DNA of 64,000 nt from Rhynchopus sp. YZ270_cl-10 (GCA_964035575.1 OZ037841.1:620001-684000), one strand, 5' to 3'. Shown: positions 42,165 through 53,964, numbered from the stretch's first letter. Translations and numbers: made by a program. Notes: generated by a model from the letters alone, not told the origin.

Positions 42165-42575
42165 TCGAATAAAGCACGTACGTCGAATAAAGCACGCATT
42201 TGAAAAATGGGATTTTTGCTTTTTTTTGCGTCGAATAAAGCACGTACGTGCTTTATTCGACTTTTTGAACTTTTCCTGTGTTGTGACAAGGTAGTTCGTA
42301 TTTTGTGAAAATTTAAGTCGCTGAAATTTTGTCCATTTTTCCGAATATGCCCCACCACAAGCCGGGATTGGCTCGGAAATGCAGCAAAATCACCTCTTGG
42401 GCGAAAAAAAATCGAAAAAAAAATTGCGACTGGAAAAACTTTCCAAAAAGTTCAAAAAGGCGAATAAAGCACGTACGTGCTTTATTCGCCTTTTCGAACT
42501 TTTTTTTTTTTTAAAACCTCAGGATCTGAAGTGTAGGGACGCCTAATAAAACACGTACGTGCTTTATTCGACCCC
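42165..42575. repeat. Series of perfect palindromes centred on CGTACG
   Basis: GAATAAAGCACGTACGTGC and its complement form a 32-bp perfect palindrome at 42230-42261. A second one at 42458-42491 extends with few mismatches to about 58 bp (42446-42503). Half or degenerate copies lie near 42168, 42184 and 42550. Confidence 0.9.
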
Positions 42576-42597
42576 CCCCAGTAATTTAAAGTGGCTC

Positions 42598-43376
42598 CAG
42601 TACACAGTACACAGTACACAGTACACAGTACACAGTACACAGTACACAGTACACAGTACACAGTACACAGTACACAGTACACAGTACACAGTACACAGTA
42701 CACAGTACACAGTACACAGTACACAGTACACAGTACACAGTACACAGTACACAGTACACAGTACACAGTACACAGTACACAGTACACAGTACACAGTACA
42801 CAGTACACAGTACACAGTACACAGTACACAGTACACAGTACACAGTACACAGTACACAGTACACAGTACACAGTACACAGTACACAGTACACAGTACACA
42901 GTACACAGTACACAGTACACAGTACACAGTACACAGTACACAGTACACAGTACACAGTACACAGTACACAGTACACAGTACACAGTACACAGTACACAGT
43001 ACACAGTACACAGTACACAGTACACAGTACACAGTACACAGTACACAGTACACAGTACACAGTACACAGTACACAGTACACAGTACACAGTACACAGTAC
43101 ACAGTACACAGTACACAGTACACAGTACACAGTACACAGTACACAGTACACAGTACACAGTACACAGTACACAGTACACAGTACACAGTACACAGTACAC
43201 AGTACACAGTACACAGTACACAGTACACAGTACACAGTACACAGTACACAGTACACAGTACACAGTACACAGTACACAGTACACAGTACACAGTACACAG
43301 TACACAGTACACAGTACACAGTACACAGTACACAGTACACAGTACACAGTACACAGTACACAGTACACAGTACAGT
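42598..43376. repeat. 7-bp satellite TACACAG
   Basis: About 111 copies with no variant that I could see. It lies in the centre of the large hAT-type element. Open frames of VYCVLCT type across it are chance results of the short period. Confidence 0.97.
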
Positions 43377-44664
43377 GAAGTCAATTTAAAGGCTCCATGG
43401 GTCTTTATACAGTAACGTATAGGGGTCGGCTCCACCAAAAGTTGCGTACCGTGGAGTGTGTTCCTGAATAAAAAAAATGGTCGGAATTGAAAGATTCGTA
43501 AAAAAAAAATCCAAAGGAAAAAAATCGAAAACCTTCTTCAAAAGAAATCCAACTTAGAGACGCCACTGTGCTGCGACCCAAAGAGGAGGTTTTCTTAAGG
43601 AATTCCTTAAGAAACCTGCGTAGAAACGTTCCCAAAGGGGGTACCACAGCCAAAAATCACCTAACCATCCACAGAGGCATAAAAAAAATCGTGCGACCCC
43701 GGAATTGAACGTTTTCGTAACCGATCTTTCCAAATAAATAAAATTCGAAAAAAAAATTTTTTGAAGAAAATTCATAAAATCCATGTGACCACGGTTTTGT
43801 ACTAGACCCCCCCGTTGCCAAATTACCAAACTTGTCCGCTCACCCCCCCCGGAGACCCCCCCCCTCCCCCCCCGGATGACATCCGTTGAAAGTAAAAAAG
43901 AGGCTTCCCTTCGCAAAAAAAAATACAGTTCCCTATGTTCCCAATGTCCCTGGTCAGCAGTGCTGAAAAATTTTTGGGCACAAAAATAGCTGACCCCCCT
44001 ATTTTGAAATCTGAATCCCTGGATAAGACACTGGCGCAGGGTGAAAAAAAACCCCGCAACAGAACTCAAAAAAAATCTGAAAACGTAGCGGAGGGGCTGG
44101 TTGTTATGTCAAAAAAAAAAAAAAAAAAAAACTGAACGTAACGTTATACCAACTGATCTGCCCTTACTACTCTACACTATGTCTTTTTCCGTACGCAGTG
44201 CACGTAGTGTATGCAACAATGTGTCTTGTTGCAGCACTTTGTGAATGCAACACAAAAGCAAAATCAATGTACTATCAACCCAAGCTCTAGGTAGCTCCCG
44301 TTAATAAAGTGAGTCTCGTAATTTTGCAATACTTAAAACCAACTCAAAATAGAATGCTGTGAATCGTTAAGGGGGAGGAGGAGGAGGAAGGGGAGAAATG
44401 AAGCCCTGAAAGATGAATGTACCTCTCTGGGCCCAGGCATCGACTGAAAATATTTCTTTTTTTTTTTTTTTTTTTTTCCCTTTCATTTCTGGGTTCCGTC
44501 GGTAATACAATCTCGACCAGCTTTTCTTTAAAAAAAATCGTTTTTTGTTCGTTTTTAAAGAAATGATTAAAATAATGAAAGGGTTGCCCATTGGCATCTC
44601 CTGTTTTGTTTTTCGTTCGTTTAAAAGAAGAAATAGAAGTTGAAAAGTGCAAAGAAAGAAATGT

Positions 44665-44694
44665 AAGATGGGTCTAATCATGGTTAGTCACCTT
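44665..44694. repeat. Family A hairpin repeat
   Basis: AAGATGGGTCTAATC, short loop, GGTTAGTCACCTT. The inner arms changed together (CTAA/TTAG kept). Confidence 0.7.
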
Positions 44695-45592
44695 ACTTCT
44701 TCTTTTAGAATCGTCAATGGCATGGCAGAAGGTTACTCCCCTCGTTGTGTTTCCCTTACATAACGTAAGACGAAGGGGTGGGGTGTTGATTGCAACAAAG
44801 AGGGAGGGAGGCAAATACATCCGTATTTAGTTTTTTTTTGTTGTTGATAAATTGTTGGAGTAGTGTAGTTGCCTCGGTTGTGTTGCCACAGTTGTGCAAT
44901 CTCCACTTTCCAGTTTTGTAGGTGGGTGGAAATAGTGTAGTCGATGTGTCCACAATTTGCTCACAAATATTTTTTTTAAAAAACTGTTTCAATAAAATTA
45001 CCTGTGCTCGGACGGGTTCTGTACACAAAGTCGCCCGAAGGCTAATGAAAAGCAAAAAAAAATGGAAGAAAAAAAAAAGAAAAAAAAAGCAAAATTGTTT
45101 TGAAAAAAAAGATAGTGTGGAGTTACAAAGCTTGGTATTCGTGTAGGCACTCGAGGATGCGCTCCGCTATACCACGTTTTTTTTTTTCTTCCTTTTTGAA
45201 AAATTGTTGGAATAGTGTAGTTGCCCCATGTGCAAGCTACACTGTCTTTTTTTTTGAGGAATCGCTGCAATTTTTTTTCCCGGAAGAACTTTTCCATTAC
45301 TAAATTGCAAAATGCGAATTACTCCGAACGTAATATCAAAAATACAAAAGAAAATAGTCAAATAAAGAAAATTGCATCGTCCACCAGCCAAACAATCTCA
45401 CTTCATTGGCAAACAAGCGTGGTCTGGTACTAAAAAAACATGTACAGACCGACAATTAGATAAGATTGCAGGCTGGCGAAATAAGGCGAAATGCAAAAAA
45501 AATGGGTCTCATACCAATGTACATTCAATGAATTGAAAGTGCAGATATGCAAAAATAACATAAAAACAAAATTAGAAGGTGAACCTGAAGCC

Positions 45593-45616
45593 ACTACTGG
45601 CAGGATCAACCAGGTT
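45593..45616 (-). other. 24-nt match to the 5' end of eukaryotic 18S rRNA
   Basis: On the minus strand it reads AACCTGGTTGATCCTGCC followed by AGTAGT, the conserved start of 18S rRNA. The next bases (GGCTTCAGG) do not continue as rRNA. It occupies the loop of a family-A-like hairpin (AAGGTGAACCTGAAG ... TCACCTT, 45577-45630). It is not an rRNA gene. Confidence 0.7.
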
Positions 45617-46009
45617 TCTTGCTCACCTTACTCCAAAAAAATCAGAACAAAACAAAATAAATTTCAAATTTTCTTTTATGTAAACAATACAAAGGACGGA
45701 AAGGCAGGTTATGTCAGGAAAGGGGGAAATCAATGAGGGGATACCTTCGGGGACTAACATCTGTTCACAAAAAAGGGCTTTCTCAAACCCAGTTTTTATT
45801 ATTTTTTTTTGTTCTTCACAGATCTTAACCCAGCAAGTTGGAAACACTTAAAAAAAAAAAAGAAGAAAAACACAAAGAGGACTGTTCCCTCTAACCGAAC
45901 CTACCGTAGGGTATTGTGCAAAAGGTAGAAGACAAAGAAAACTTGAAAGATGTATGCACTTATTGTGTGCACACATCTGAAAGAAAAGAAAGAAGAAAAA
46001 AAAGTTTAT

Positions 46010-46041
46010 AAGATGAACCTAAGCCTCTCGTGCTTCACCTT
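46010..46041. repeat. Family A hairpin repeat (right arm shortened)
   Basis: AAGATGAACCTAAGC, loop CTCTCGT, GCTT then CACCTT; the usual AGT is missing. It follows GTTTAT. Confidence 0.75.
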
Positions 46042-46541
46042 GATCGAAAACTTTTTAAAAAATGTGAAATATGTCTCTCGGACACGGATCAGAAAAAAAT
46101 GGCCAGTTACGCACAGTGCTGATGTTAGTAAATTTAACACCAATGCACTTTTTTGACTAAAAGAAAAGAGAGAAATTTTTGGAAAAGATGACCCTAAGCC
46201 CCTCACCTTAGCCAACTTCGAAAATGCCTTACAACTTATACTTTTCGGCAATTCTTAAGGATTCATGTGGCTTCTGCCAACACCCTTTTTTTGAGAAACA
46301 AAAGCAAAAAAAGCAAACAAATGTTAAAGGTGCAAACTCGCACTCTGACGAAGACACACCGGACCTCCGTTCACAATCCACCTGGAGACCGCCAAAAAAA
46401 AAACCCCCTCCCTCCAGGACGGTGCATCCGAAGACAGTATGAGCACACACACCTGACTCCATCAGATTATAAACGATAACTATTACTGGGTAAAAACCCT
46501 CGGGAGAATTCCTCCCTCCCCAAAAAACCCCCCCCTCTCAC

Positions 46542-49500
46542 CTACACACTCAAGGCATACTCGCCCCCAGGGTTTGACCCAAGCGATCCATTCGCTGAGG
46601 CACGTCCTAGGTTGACGAGCGACATATCACTGCCGCCGGTGTTCCGTCGCCTCGGTGATTCCGAGAGCGAGGACCGTACACGCCCTGCCGCCCTGCCCTT
46701 AGGGGTGTACGCCTGCGACGAGCGGCCGAGAACACTTTCCGCAAAGGAGGTGTTTGCCGCAGAGTTCGCTGTGGAGTTGCTACGTACCTTGGGGCTGAGA
46801 GGCGACGCTCCGTTGCGGGGTGACACTGCATGCAGTGAGTTCGGTGTAGATAGGAACACTGGCATCGTGTACGCACCCAGCACCTCGCCCTCAGCGTTCC
46901 CTATTGAGACACTCCGTGGGGTCAGCATCCCCGACCCTGCCGGCTGCGTATCCCCAAGCACGCCCAACTCTGAGTAGCTGTACTCCTCTGCTGCCTCGTT
47001 TTCCAACAAACTCAGTTCGTTTGCTGCGAGCAAATCTGCCTGCGCACCGCTCCTCCGCCCGGTGACCAGGATGTACAACTCCGACACCACATCTGCGACA
47101 AGCTTCAACGCCAGAAGCACTGCACAGACCAGCAGAAGCTTGCCCCCTGCACGGTACACAATATGATCAGTATCCTCTAGATAATGCCCTGCGGCCTCAA
47201 GCAACATGGCAAATGCTTGCACAGCGTAGAGCAGCACAAAGGTGGCCACATCACGCTGTCTCGCATGCGGAGCGAGACAGCCTTCCAAGGCACCAAGCGT
47301 TAGGAAAACGAGGCTCTGAGAGACACGCATATGTCCGCACCCGATGTGCGACTGTGGGAAGGTTGCATGCATAGCAGACACAGCAAAGCTTGCGACCAGC
47401 TCTAATACACCAAACCACACTGTGCTCTGCGCGAAGCAGAGCATCACACAGGAGTACCGCTGCACCCACATCTTCCCCTCGGAAGCATTCGCCCATTCCC
47501 CTGGTCCCAGGCAGAACTCTACCATCCTGCGTTGCGGGGCCACGACGTAGTACGTTGCCTTGTCTGGAACAAAAGCAACCAAGCGCTTCATAATAGCAAA
47601 CGGCACCACCACACACACCGACAGCACCACAGCACCCGCTACCAGCACTGCGACCACCCCCTGCCACTCCATCATCATCCACATCGCAGCGAGAGACGTC
47701 CCCTGAAACAGCACGTTGAACACAAAGAGCGGTGCGGACGGCAGGCGCAACATTCCTTGCACATCCGCTTTTTCGAAGTAATCAGGTTTGACCACACGCC
47801 CAACGAAAGACACAATCTGGTGAGCCGAGAGACAGAGCAGTGCGAACCCTGCCAGCAGGGCGACATTACCGAGTACTGCGCCAGCAACTTCGCTTCCATT
47901 CAGCATGATGCCTGTGGGGTGCATCGTGCGCGAGAGACGTCTACCCTCAGGCAGCCCCACGATACAGCGGTGTGCCACAAGCGAGAGACGCATTGCTGCT
48001 GTCGAGGTCGTCCCGCCACTCAGAATCGATACAAGTCCTTCAATCCCTGCCACCACCACCACCACATCCTCTGTACCATGGTCCTCCTCATCCACAGCCG
48101 CATATCTGTTGATAGCAGCCGCCCCATCAAGAGAAGCAGGAGAGGCAGAAGAGGGCGGTGCGGGAGAGGGCGCAGGCACAGCAGTGTCCGGAACAAACGA
48201 AACCGCAACCTTCGGCGCCACAGTGCGTGCCCTTGGGGTGTATGTGCCCGATACTGTGGGGGGTGCGTCTGTCTGTGGGGTTCCTGTGGTGGGGGGCGGT
48301 GGTGGTGTCTGTGGCACCTCTGTCGCGGTGTTGCGAGGCGGTGCTGATGTGGACCGTGGTGTGAACGTCGCACGGAGCAGGTCGGGTGAGACGGTGCGTG
48401 CGAGTGGCGGGAGTGTCGGTGCTGATGTGGGCAGTGGTGTCTCAGGCTGGACGGTGGCAGGTGACTGGGTCAGAGGTGCAGTAGTAAGGGGTGCTCGTGT
48501 TGCGGGTGTGTCGGTGAAGGGTGACAGCGTGAGTGGCGGAGGTGTGAGTGGTGACTGGGTCAGAGGTGCAGTCGTGAGGGGTGCTGATGTGGCGGGTGCA
48601 TTGGTAAGTGGTGACAACGTCAGTGGTGCTGGTGTAAGCGGCACAGCCGTGAGAGGTGCGGTTGTCAGTGGTGCTGCCGTTGCGGGTGCATCGGTAAGTG
48701 GTGTGGTGGTTAGTGGTGACTCTGTCAACGGAGTGGGTGTAAGTGGCGCAGTTGTCAGGGGTGCTGGTGTTGCGGGTGCGTCCGTGGATGGAGTCTCTGT
48801 CAATGGTGCAGGTGTGAGCGGTGCAGTCGTGAGTGGTGACTGGGTCAGAGGTGCGGTTGTGAGGGGTGCTGATGTGGCGGGTGCGTCGGTAAGTGGTGAC
48901 GACGTCAGTGATGCACTTGTCGGCGGTGCTGACGTTGGTGGCGCACTGGTTGGTGGAGTGCTTGTCGGCGGTGATGGCGTAGGCGGCGACGGAGTCAATG
49001 GTGCTGGGGTTGGTGGTGAATCAGTCACTGGAGTTAGTGGCGATGGTGTTGGCGGTGATGGTGTGGGTGGTGATGGAGTCACTGGTGACGGTGTTGGAGG
49101 TGACGGTGTTGGAGGTGAAGATGTTGGTGGCGAAGGTGTGGGTGGTGAAGGAGTCACTGGTGATGGTGTCGGTGGTGAAGCTGTTGGCGGTGATGGGGTC
49201 ACAGGTGCCGGAGTTGCGGGTGCCGGAGTAGGAGGCGAGAAGGTCACAGGTGCCGGAGTCGGCGGTGAAAGGGTCGCCGGCGTCGGTGTAGGTGGTGAAG
49301 GTGTGACAGGTGCAGGTGTCGGAGGAGAAGGGGTCACAGGAGCCGGGGTCGGTGGCGACGGTGTGACGGGTGCCGGTGTTGGTGGTGAAGGTGTGATAGG
49401 TGCAGGTGTCACTGGTGACGGTGTTGGAGGTGAAGGCGTTAGTGGACTGGGTGTCGGCGGCGACGGTGTAGGCGGTGCAGGCGTCGGTGGACTGGGTGTA

Positions 49501-52379
49501 GGAGGAGAAGGTGTCACAGGAGCCGGAGTCGGTGGCGACGGTGTGACGGGCGCTGGTGTTGGTGGTGAAGATGTGATAGGTGCAGGTGTTGGAGGTGACG
49601 GTGTGGGTGGTGAAAGTGTTGGTGGACTAGGTGTCGGTGGTGTCGGTGTTGGAGGAGAAGGGGTCACGGGCGCCGGAGTCGGTGGCGACGGTGAAACGGG
49701 TGCCGGTGTGGGCGGTGAAGGCGTCGGTGGACTGGGTGTAGGAGGAGAAGGGGTCACAGGAGCCGGAGTCGGCGGTGAAAGGGTCGCCGGTGACGGTGTA
49801 GGTGGTGAAGGTGTGACGGGTGCAGGTGTTGGAGGTGACGGTGTGGGTGGTGAAAGTGTTGGTGGCGATGGTGTTGGTGGACTAGGTGTCGGTGGTGTCG
49901 GTGTTGGCGGTGAAGGTGTGACAGGTGCAGGTGTAGGAGGAGAAGGTGTCACAGGAGCCGGAGTCGGTGGCGACGGTGTGACGGGCGCTGGTGTTGGCGG
50001 TGAAGGTGTGATAGGTGCAGGTGTAGGAGGTGACGGTGTCGGTGGTGATGGAGTTGGCGGTGCGGGTGTTGGTGGACTGGGTGTCGGTGGCGCAGGAGTT
50101 GGAGGTGAAGGTGTCGGTGGCGATGGTGTTGGTGGTGAAGGAGTGGGTGGACTGGGTGTTGGAGGTGATGGTGTCGGTGGTGAGGGTGTTGGTGGCGCAG
50201 GAGTTGGCGGCGAAGGCGTCGGTGGACTGGGTGTTGGAGGTGACGGTGTGGGTGGCGACGGTGTCGGTGGTGAAGGTGTCGGTGGCGCGGGAGTGGGTGG
50301 CGAAGGCGTCGGTGGACTGGGTGTTGGTGGCGACGGTGTTGGTGGTGATGGTGTCGGTGGTGCAGGAGTTGGCGGCGAAGGCGTCGGTGGACTGGGTGTT
50401 GGAGGTGACGGTGTGGGTGGCGACGGTGTCGGTGGTGATGGTGTGGGTGGTGAAGGTGTCGGTGGCGAAGGCGTCGGTGGACTGGGTGTTGGTGGCGACG
50501 GTGTTGGTGGTGAAGGAGTTGGCGGCGAAGGCGTCGGTGGACTGGGTGTTGGGGGTGAAGGCGTCGGTGGACTGGGTGTTGGGGGTGAAGGCGTCGGTGG
50601 ACTGGGTGTTAGAGGTGACGGTGTGGGTGGCGACGGTGTCGGTGGTGATGGTGTGGGTGGTGAAGGTGTCGGTGGACTGGGTGTTGGTGGTGATGGTGTG
50701 GGTGGTGAAGGTGTCGGTGGCGAAGGCGTCGGTGGACTGGGTGTTGGTGGTGACGGTGTCGGTGGTGAAGGTGTTGGTGGACTGGGTGTTGGTGGTGACG
50801 GTGTCGGTGGTGAAGGTGTCGGTGGTGCAGGAGTTGGCGGCGAAGGCGTCGGTGGACTGGGTGTTGGTGGTGACGGTGTCGGTGGTGAAGGTGTTGGTGG
50901 ACTGGGTGTTGGGGGTGACGGTGTCGGTGGTGAAGGTGTCGGTGGTGCAGGAGTTGGCGGCGAAGGCGTCGGTGGACTGGGTGTCGGTGGCGACGGTGTT
51001 GGTGGTGAAGGTGTCGGTGGCGAAGGCGTCGGTGGACTGGGTGTTGGTGGTGACGGTGTCGGTGGTGAAGGTGTCGGTGGTGCAGGAGTTGGCGGCGAAG
51101 GCGTCGGTGGACTGGGTGTCGGTGGCGACGGTGTTGGTGGTGAAGGTGTCGGTGGCGCGGGAGTGGGTGGCGAAGGCGTCGGTGGACTGGGTGTCGGAGG
51201 TGACGGTGTCGGTGGCGATGGTGTTGGTGGACTGGGTGTTGGGGGTGACGGTGTAGGTGGTGAGGGTGTCGGTGGTGATGGAGTCGGCACCGCTGTGCCT
51301 GGTGGCAGTGTGGCTTGCGCCGCCATTTTGATGATGTCGATGATGTACGTTACGGACGTTGTGATCGCTACATAGGCCTCGCCGCTCTCTTGGCCGAGAA
51401 GCTTTGCTGTGCGGATGCCGGTTGGGCTTGTGTACTGGTCTGTGAGCACGATGATTGGGGTGACTGGGTCAACAACAACAAACATGTACACCGTTGTCAC
51501 TGTCGCCACCATCAAGGCGTCGCCATCGACCAAGGCGTGGATGACTTTGATGTCCGGGTTTGCGGGCAGGGACGACACCGCTAGCAGGTCCGACACTGTC
51601 ACTGCTAGGCCTGAATTGAACACAGCCTGCACACCGTCATACGAGGCAAGGAATGCACACCCCCCTGACGTCACAGCGTACCCCACCAACCCTGTGCCCA
51701 CTGGAAATGCCCCGGCTGCGAAGGGAATCAGATCCAATGTGTTTGGTGCAACGCCCTTTACGTAGACCACTGGCTGCGTCGCACCTGTGATGATGTCGAG
51801 GTTGCTGTACATCCCGAGGGGTGCGCACGCTACCCCTGTTGCGTGCCACTGCGCCACCCAAGGTGATGCTGCGGGACCGGACCAATCGAGGAGCGACAGC
51901 CTGCCGGTGTCTGTCATGGTTGCAACGTACTTGACACTCATCGCGCTGATGTGCGGGCAGGTACCAGCGTCGCCTGAGATGAGGTACGATGAGGTGACGA
52001 CAAAGAGGAGAGGAATAGGGGGCAGGCCGGCGGGGAAGTTCTGGTACCCCACCTGGTTGGCCTGCTTCAAGAAGATGAAGTCGTCTGTTGCGGCCAACCC
52101 GATTGAGTTGTGTACGAGCGTCATATCCCTTGTGGGGCCGACGATTGTGGCCCAGCCTGCAGTGAAATGGTACTGTGCGGTACCTACCGTGTCCCCAGCA
52201 GCCACAACCTGCCGTGCACCCGCACCCGATGCCAAGAAGATCGGATCAAAACGCTCGGTCGGCGAAAGATCCAGCGACTCCGTGAACTCCAGCACTGCAG
52301 CCATGCATGTCCCCTGATACGACGCACACAGCACCACAGCTAACAGAACACCTGAAGAAGACCTGCCTCGCAAAGACAT
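46542..52379 (-). CDS. Large surface protein: propeller-like ectodomain, Pro/Thr stalk, seven membrane helices
   Basis: This is a 1945-residue protein without introns. The ATG at 52379 opens a signal peptide ([20 protein letters not shown]); the longer frame above it is probably leader, with a T-rich tract and CATTAG near 52435 as a trans-splice candidate. Residues about 25-355 form short beta-rich repeats that look like a beta-propeller. About 960 residues of [10 protein letters not shown] repeats follow (364-1325), a rigid, probably heavily glycosylated stalk. Then come a linker, [15 protein letters not shown]...[14 protein letters not shown], and about seven hydrophobic helices (1500-1775). 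The tail is cytoplasmic and Ser-rich ([19 protein letters not shown]). From memory, the pre-membrane module and helices resemble the C-terminal part of large kinetoplastid surface families such as DGF-1; this needs a search. A receptor or adhesin role is inferred from layout. It is not a recognised GPCR. Confidence 0.85.
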   Translation of the reverse strand: MSLRGRSSSGVLLAVVLCASYQGTCMAAVLEFTESLDLSPTERFDPIFLASGAGARQVVAAGDTVGTAQYHFTAGWATIVGPTRDMTLVHNSIGLAATDDFIFLKQANQVGYQNFPAGLPPIPLLFVVTSSYLISGDAGTCPHISAMSVKYVATMTDTGRLSLLDWSGPAASPWVAQWHATGVACAPLGMYSNLDIITGATQPVVYVKGVAPNTLDLIPFAAGAFPVGTGLVGYAVTSGGCAFLASYDGVQAVFNSGLAVTVSDLLAVSSLPANPDIKVIHALVDGDALMVATVTTVYMFVVVDPVTPIIVLTDQYTSPTGIRTAKLLGQESGEAYVAITTSVTYIIDIIKMAAQATLPPGTAVPTPSPPTPSPPTPSPPTPSPPTPSPPTPSPPTPSPPTPSPPTPAPPTPSPPTPSPPTPSPPTPSPPTPAPPTPSPPTPSPPTPSPPTPSPPTPSPPTPSPPTPSPPTPSPPTPAPPTPSPPTPSPPTPSPPTPSPPTPSPPTPSPPTPSPPTPAPPTPSPPTPSPPTPSPPTPSPPTPSPPTPSPPTPSPPTPSPPTPSPPTPSPPTPSPPTPSPPTPSPPTPSPLTPSPPTPSPPTPSPPTPSPPTPSPPTPSPPTPSPPTPSPPTPSPPTPSPPTPSPPTPSPPTPSPPTPSPPTPSPPTPSPPTPAPPTPSPPTPSPPTPSPPTPSPPTPAPPTPSPPTPSPPTPSPPTPSPPTPSPPTPAPPTPSPPTPSPPTPSPPTPSPPTPSPPTPSPPTPAPPTPSPPTPAPPTPSPPTPSPPTPAPITPSPPTPAPVTPSPPTPAPVTPSPPTPAPVTPSPPTPTPPTPSPPTPSPPTLSPPTPSPPTPAPVTPSPPTPSPATLSPPTPAPVTPSPPTPSPPTPSPPTPAPVSPSPPTPAPVTPSPPTPTPPTPSPPTLSPPTPSPPTPAPITSSPPTPAPVTPSPPTPAPVTPSPPTPSPPTPAPPTPSPPTPSPLTPSPPTPSPVTPAPITPSPPTPAPVTPSPPTPAPVTPSPPTPAPVTPSPPTPTPATLSPPTPAPVTFSPPTPAPATPAPVTPSPPTASPPTPSPVTPSPPTPSPPTSSPPTPSPPTPSPVTPSPPTPSPPTPSPLTPVTDSPPTPAPLTPSPPTPSPPTSTPPTSAPPTSAPPTSASLTSSPLTDAPATSAPLTTAPLTQSPLTTAPLTPAPLTETPSTDAPATPAPLTTAPLTPTPLTESPLTTTPLTDAPATAAPLTTAPLTAVPLTPAPLTLSPLTNAPATSAPLTTAPLTQSPLTPPPLTLSPFTDTPATRAPLTTAPLTQSPATVQPETPLPTSAPTLPPLARTVSPDLLRATFTPRSTSAPPRNTATEVPQTPPPPPTTGTPQTDAPPTVSGTYTPRARTVAPKVAVSFVPDTAVPAPSPAPPSSASPASLDGAAAINRYAAVDEEDHGTEDVVVVVAGIEGLVSILSGGTTSTAAMRLSLVAHRCIVGLPEGRRLSRTMHPTGIMLNGSEVAGAVLGNVALLAGFALLCLSAHQIVSFVGRVVKPDYFEKADVQGMLRLPSAPLFVFNVLFQGTSLAAMWMMMEWQGVVAVLVAGAVVLSVCVVVPFAIMKRLVAFVPDKATYYVVAPQRRMVEFCLGPGEWANASEGKMWVQRYSCVMLCFAQSTVWFGVLELVASFAVSAMHATFPQSHIGCGHMRVSQSLVFLTLGALEGCLAPHARQRDVATFVLLYAVQAFAMLLEAAGHYLEDTDHIVYRAGGKLLLVCAVLLALKLVADVVSELYILVTGRRSGAQADLLAANELSLLENEAAEEYSYSELGVLGDTQPAGSGMLTPRSVSIGNAEGEVLGAYTMPVFLSTPNSLHAVSPRNGASPLSPKVRSNSTANSAANTSFAESVLGRSSQAYTPKGRAAGRVRSSLSESPRRRNTGGSDMSLVNLGRASANGSLGSNPGGEYALSV
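48400..51290. repeat. Coding minisatellite of the Pro/Thr stalk
   Basis: A 15-bp period (GGTGTCGGTGGCGAA-like on the plus strand) encodes [10 protein letters not shown] pentapeptides. It is regular from about 50000 to 51290 and more varied (LTxAPxT type) towards 48400. The period divides by three, so the antisense frame (GVGGEGVGG...) is also open but is not a gene. Confidence 0.95.
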
Positions 52380-53251
52380 TGAACCGTGCCCTTCACACAA
52401 AATGAACCCGCCACTTTGCGGCGAAGCGGTGCTAATGTGAAAAAGTTGTGTCAAAATAGGGATGAACGGTTGTGTGGAAAAAAAAAACTCTTTTTCAAAA
52501 AACGGAGAAAATGTGTATTAAAAAGAGCAATCTGTGTGCGGCAGGTAGGGGGAAGAGGGTTAGGTGGGGAGAGAAGGCCTCTAAAAAAAAATATTCACCA
52601 TCATCAGAATTTGTGCTGCATCGTGGGTTTTGTCCATAGAGATGGGGGGGTTTCAGAACTGCTTGGTTTCGCATTGGTAAAATCTTAACGATCTTAACAT
52701 TTTACATGACAGTGAAATAAATGACTTGAGTGGTTTTACTGTGTGGTTTCCCCGTTAGCTTACGGTGAACCCACAAATCAACATTCAACTCATTTTTTCA
52801 CCTGAACAAAAAAATGGATTCTCTCAGATCACTTTGTTGGTTTACTGCCTGGGAAGGAGTAACTCGGACTGTGGGGCTCTTCTTAATTCTTCGGAATCAT
52901 GAAAAACCACTGTCCAGCGGGATCAAATACAAAGCGCTGTTATTACCAATAGTGTGGAAGAGAGATATACACAGGAAGGAGAGAAAAGTTTGCATAAATT
53001 ATTTCATATACTATCTATTCTACTGAACAGAAGGTATAACAGGGTGTGCACTAAATGTACCCCAAACTTTGTATAAAAGTATTTTCATGTATACAAGTAT
53101 AAAAAAAAATTAGTGCTGACACCCCCCGAGGATCCGTTGCACCATGTTTTTTGTTGGTATATGAGAACACAGAAAAATCGCAAAGAGAAGAAGACATAGA
53201 ATAACCAAATACCATAACAAAAGGAGAAGAAGAAGAAGAAGGAGAAGTTTA

Positions 53252-53287
53252 TGAGATGAACCTAATCTGCTCTGTGCTTAGTCACCT
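53252..53287. repeat. Family A hairpin repeat
   Basis: GAGATGAACCTAATC, loop TGCTCTGT, GCTTAGTCACCTT. It follows GAAGTTTAT. Confidence 0.75.
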
Positions 53288-53660
53288 TATCCGAGAAAAT
53301 GTGCAGAGAAAAAGAGAGGAAAAAAAAACAGTAACATGACCTAAGCTTAATCACCTCACTAAAGATGAAAAAAGCAAAAGTGTGTGTGTGTTTGATTAAC
53401 TAATAGGGGTAATTCTTGCGCAGAATATGGTCCCAAGTTGTGTGTGTGTGTATTGCAAAAGTAAGAAGTCGGGTTGTTCTTTATTTTTGCAAAAATTTGT
53501 AAAATGGCAACCGAAAAGTTCGCTTTCGGGTTTCGCCATTCTGCTTTCTTTCGCTGTTTTTCACTTTTTGTGAATGGGAAATTTTTCGCATTCACAAAAG
53601 TGAAATAAAGTGAAATAAAAATAGGAGGGAAAAAGAGGGAGAGAGAGAGAAGTTGAAAGT

Positions 53661-53964
53661 CAGGCGCTATCCTAAATCGGGAATTTTTTTTTTTTTGGGA
53701 AAATTTCAAAAAGCGGATCCAGAATATTTTTCCGAAAAAAAAAAACCACGATACAATCAGCCTGTCTCACAACGGTCTAAAACCCTCCCGCTGAGAAAAA
53801 AAAAAAACTTTATTTTCACATTTTTTCGCGACGTAAAGAAATATAAATTTTGATTTGAAATGAAGACCTTATGAAAAGGAGTGTCTATCCAATCCAGAAG
53901 TCAGGGGAAAAAAACCCCCTCGGTAAAAAAAGCGGATCCAGAATATAGATTAGATTCTAGCCTG
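53661..53964. mobile_element. Small CAG-ended element, possibly hAT-type
   Basis: The ends CAGGCGCTATCC and TAGCCTG are weakly inverted. GAAAGT is repeated directly on both sides (53655-53660 and 53965-53970). A GCGGATCCAGAATAT segment occurs twice inside. It splits a family B leader (AGTTGAAAGT ... GAAAGTGC). The duplication is only 6 bp, so the class is uncertain. Confidence 0.5.

Larger units (their letters stand above)
41368..44099. mobile_element. Large non-autonomous hAT-type element, hAT-4 family, with satellite
   Basis: The ends CAGGGGCTCCGCTACCG and CGTAGCGGAGGGGCTG are inverted, followed inside by AGTTCTGTTGCGG on both sides. The 8-bp duplication GTTGTTAT is perfect (41360-41367 and 44100-44107). 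Internal inverted blocks with GGAAGCCTC and CAACGGATGACATCCG lie at 41935-41975 and 43870-43913. It contains two CTGCGGCGCC boxes (about 41780 and 41888), the CGTACG palindromes at 42165-42575 and the 779-bp satellite. No transposase was seen. It inserted into the R200 copy. Confidence 0.9.
33053..46541. other. 13.5-kb gene-free, transposon-rich stretch
   Basis: No host gene is supported. It holds hAT-type elements at 33319, 34441, 38875 and 41368, a fold-back at 34316, the dispersed 200-bp repeat at 40134 and 41075, and many hairpins. Further family A copies are at 33236-33270, 36384-36422, 36702-36735, 37747-37777, 38034-38068 and 46183-46220. Family E copies are at 35744-35790, 37694-37732, 44405-44440 and 45948-45980. 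The rest is AT-rich with long homopolymers. Confidence 0.6.

Noticed and set aside
42482-43438. Long open frames across the TACACAG array
   Set aside because: A uniform 7-bp repeat without a stop in any register is open in all frames by chance.
45593-45616. 18S rRNA gene start
   Set aside because: Only 24 nt match; the following bases do not continue as rRNA.
47905-51375. A 1156-codon plus-strand frame rich in GVGG repeats
   Set aside because: It is the antisense of the Pro/Thr stalk minisatellite. The minus-strand frame has a signal peptide, membrane helices and a homologous second gene.
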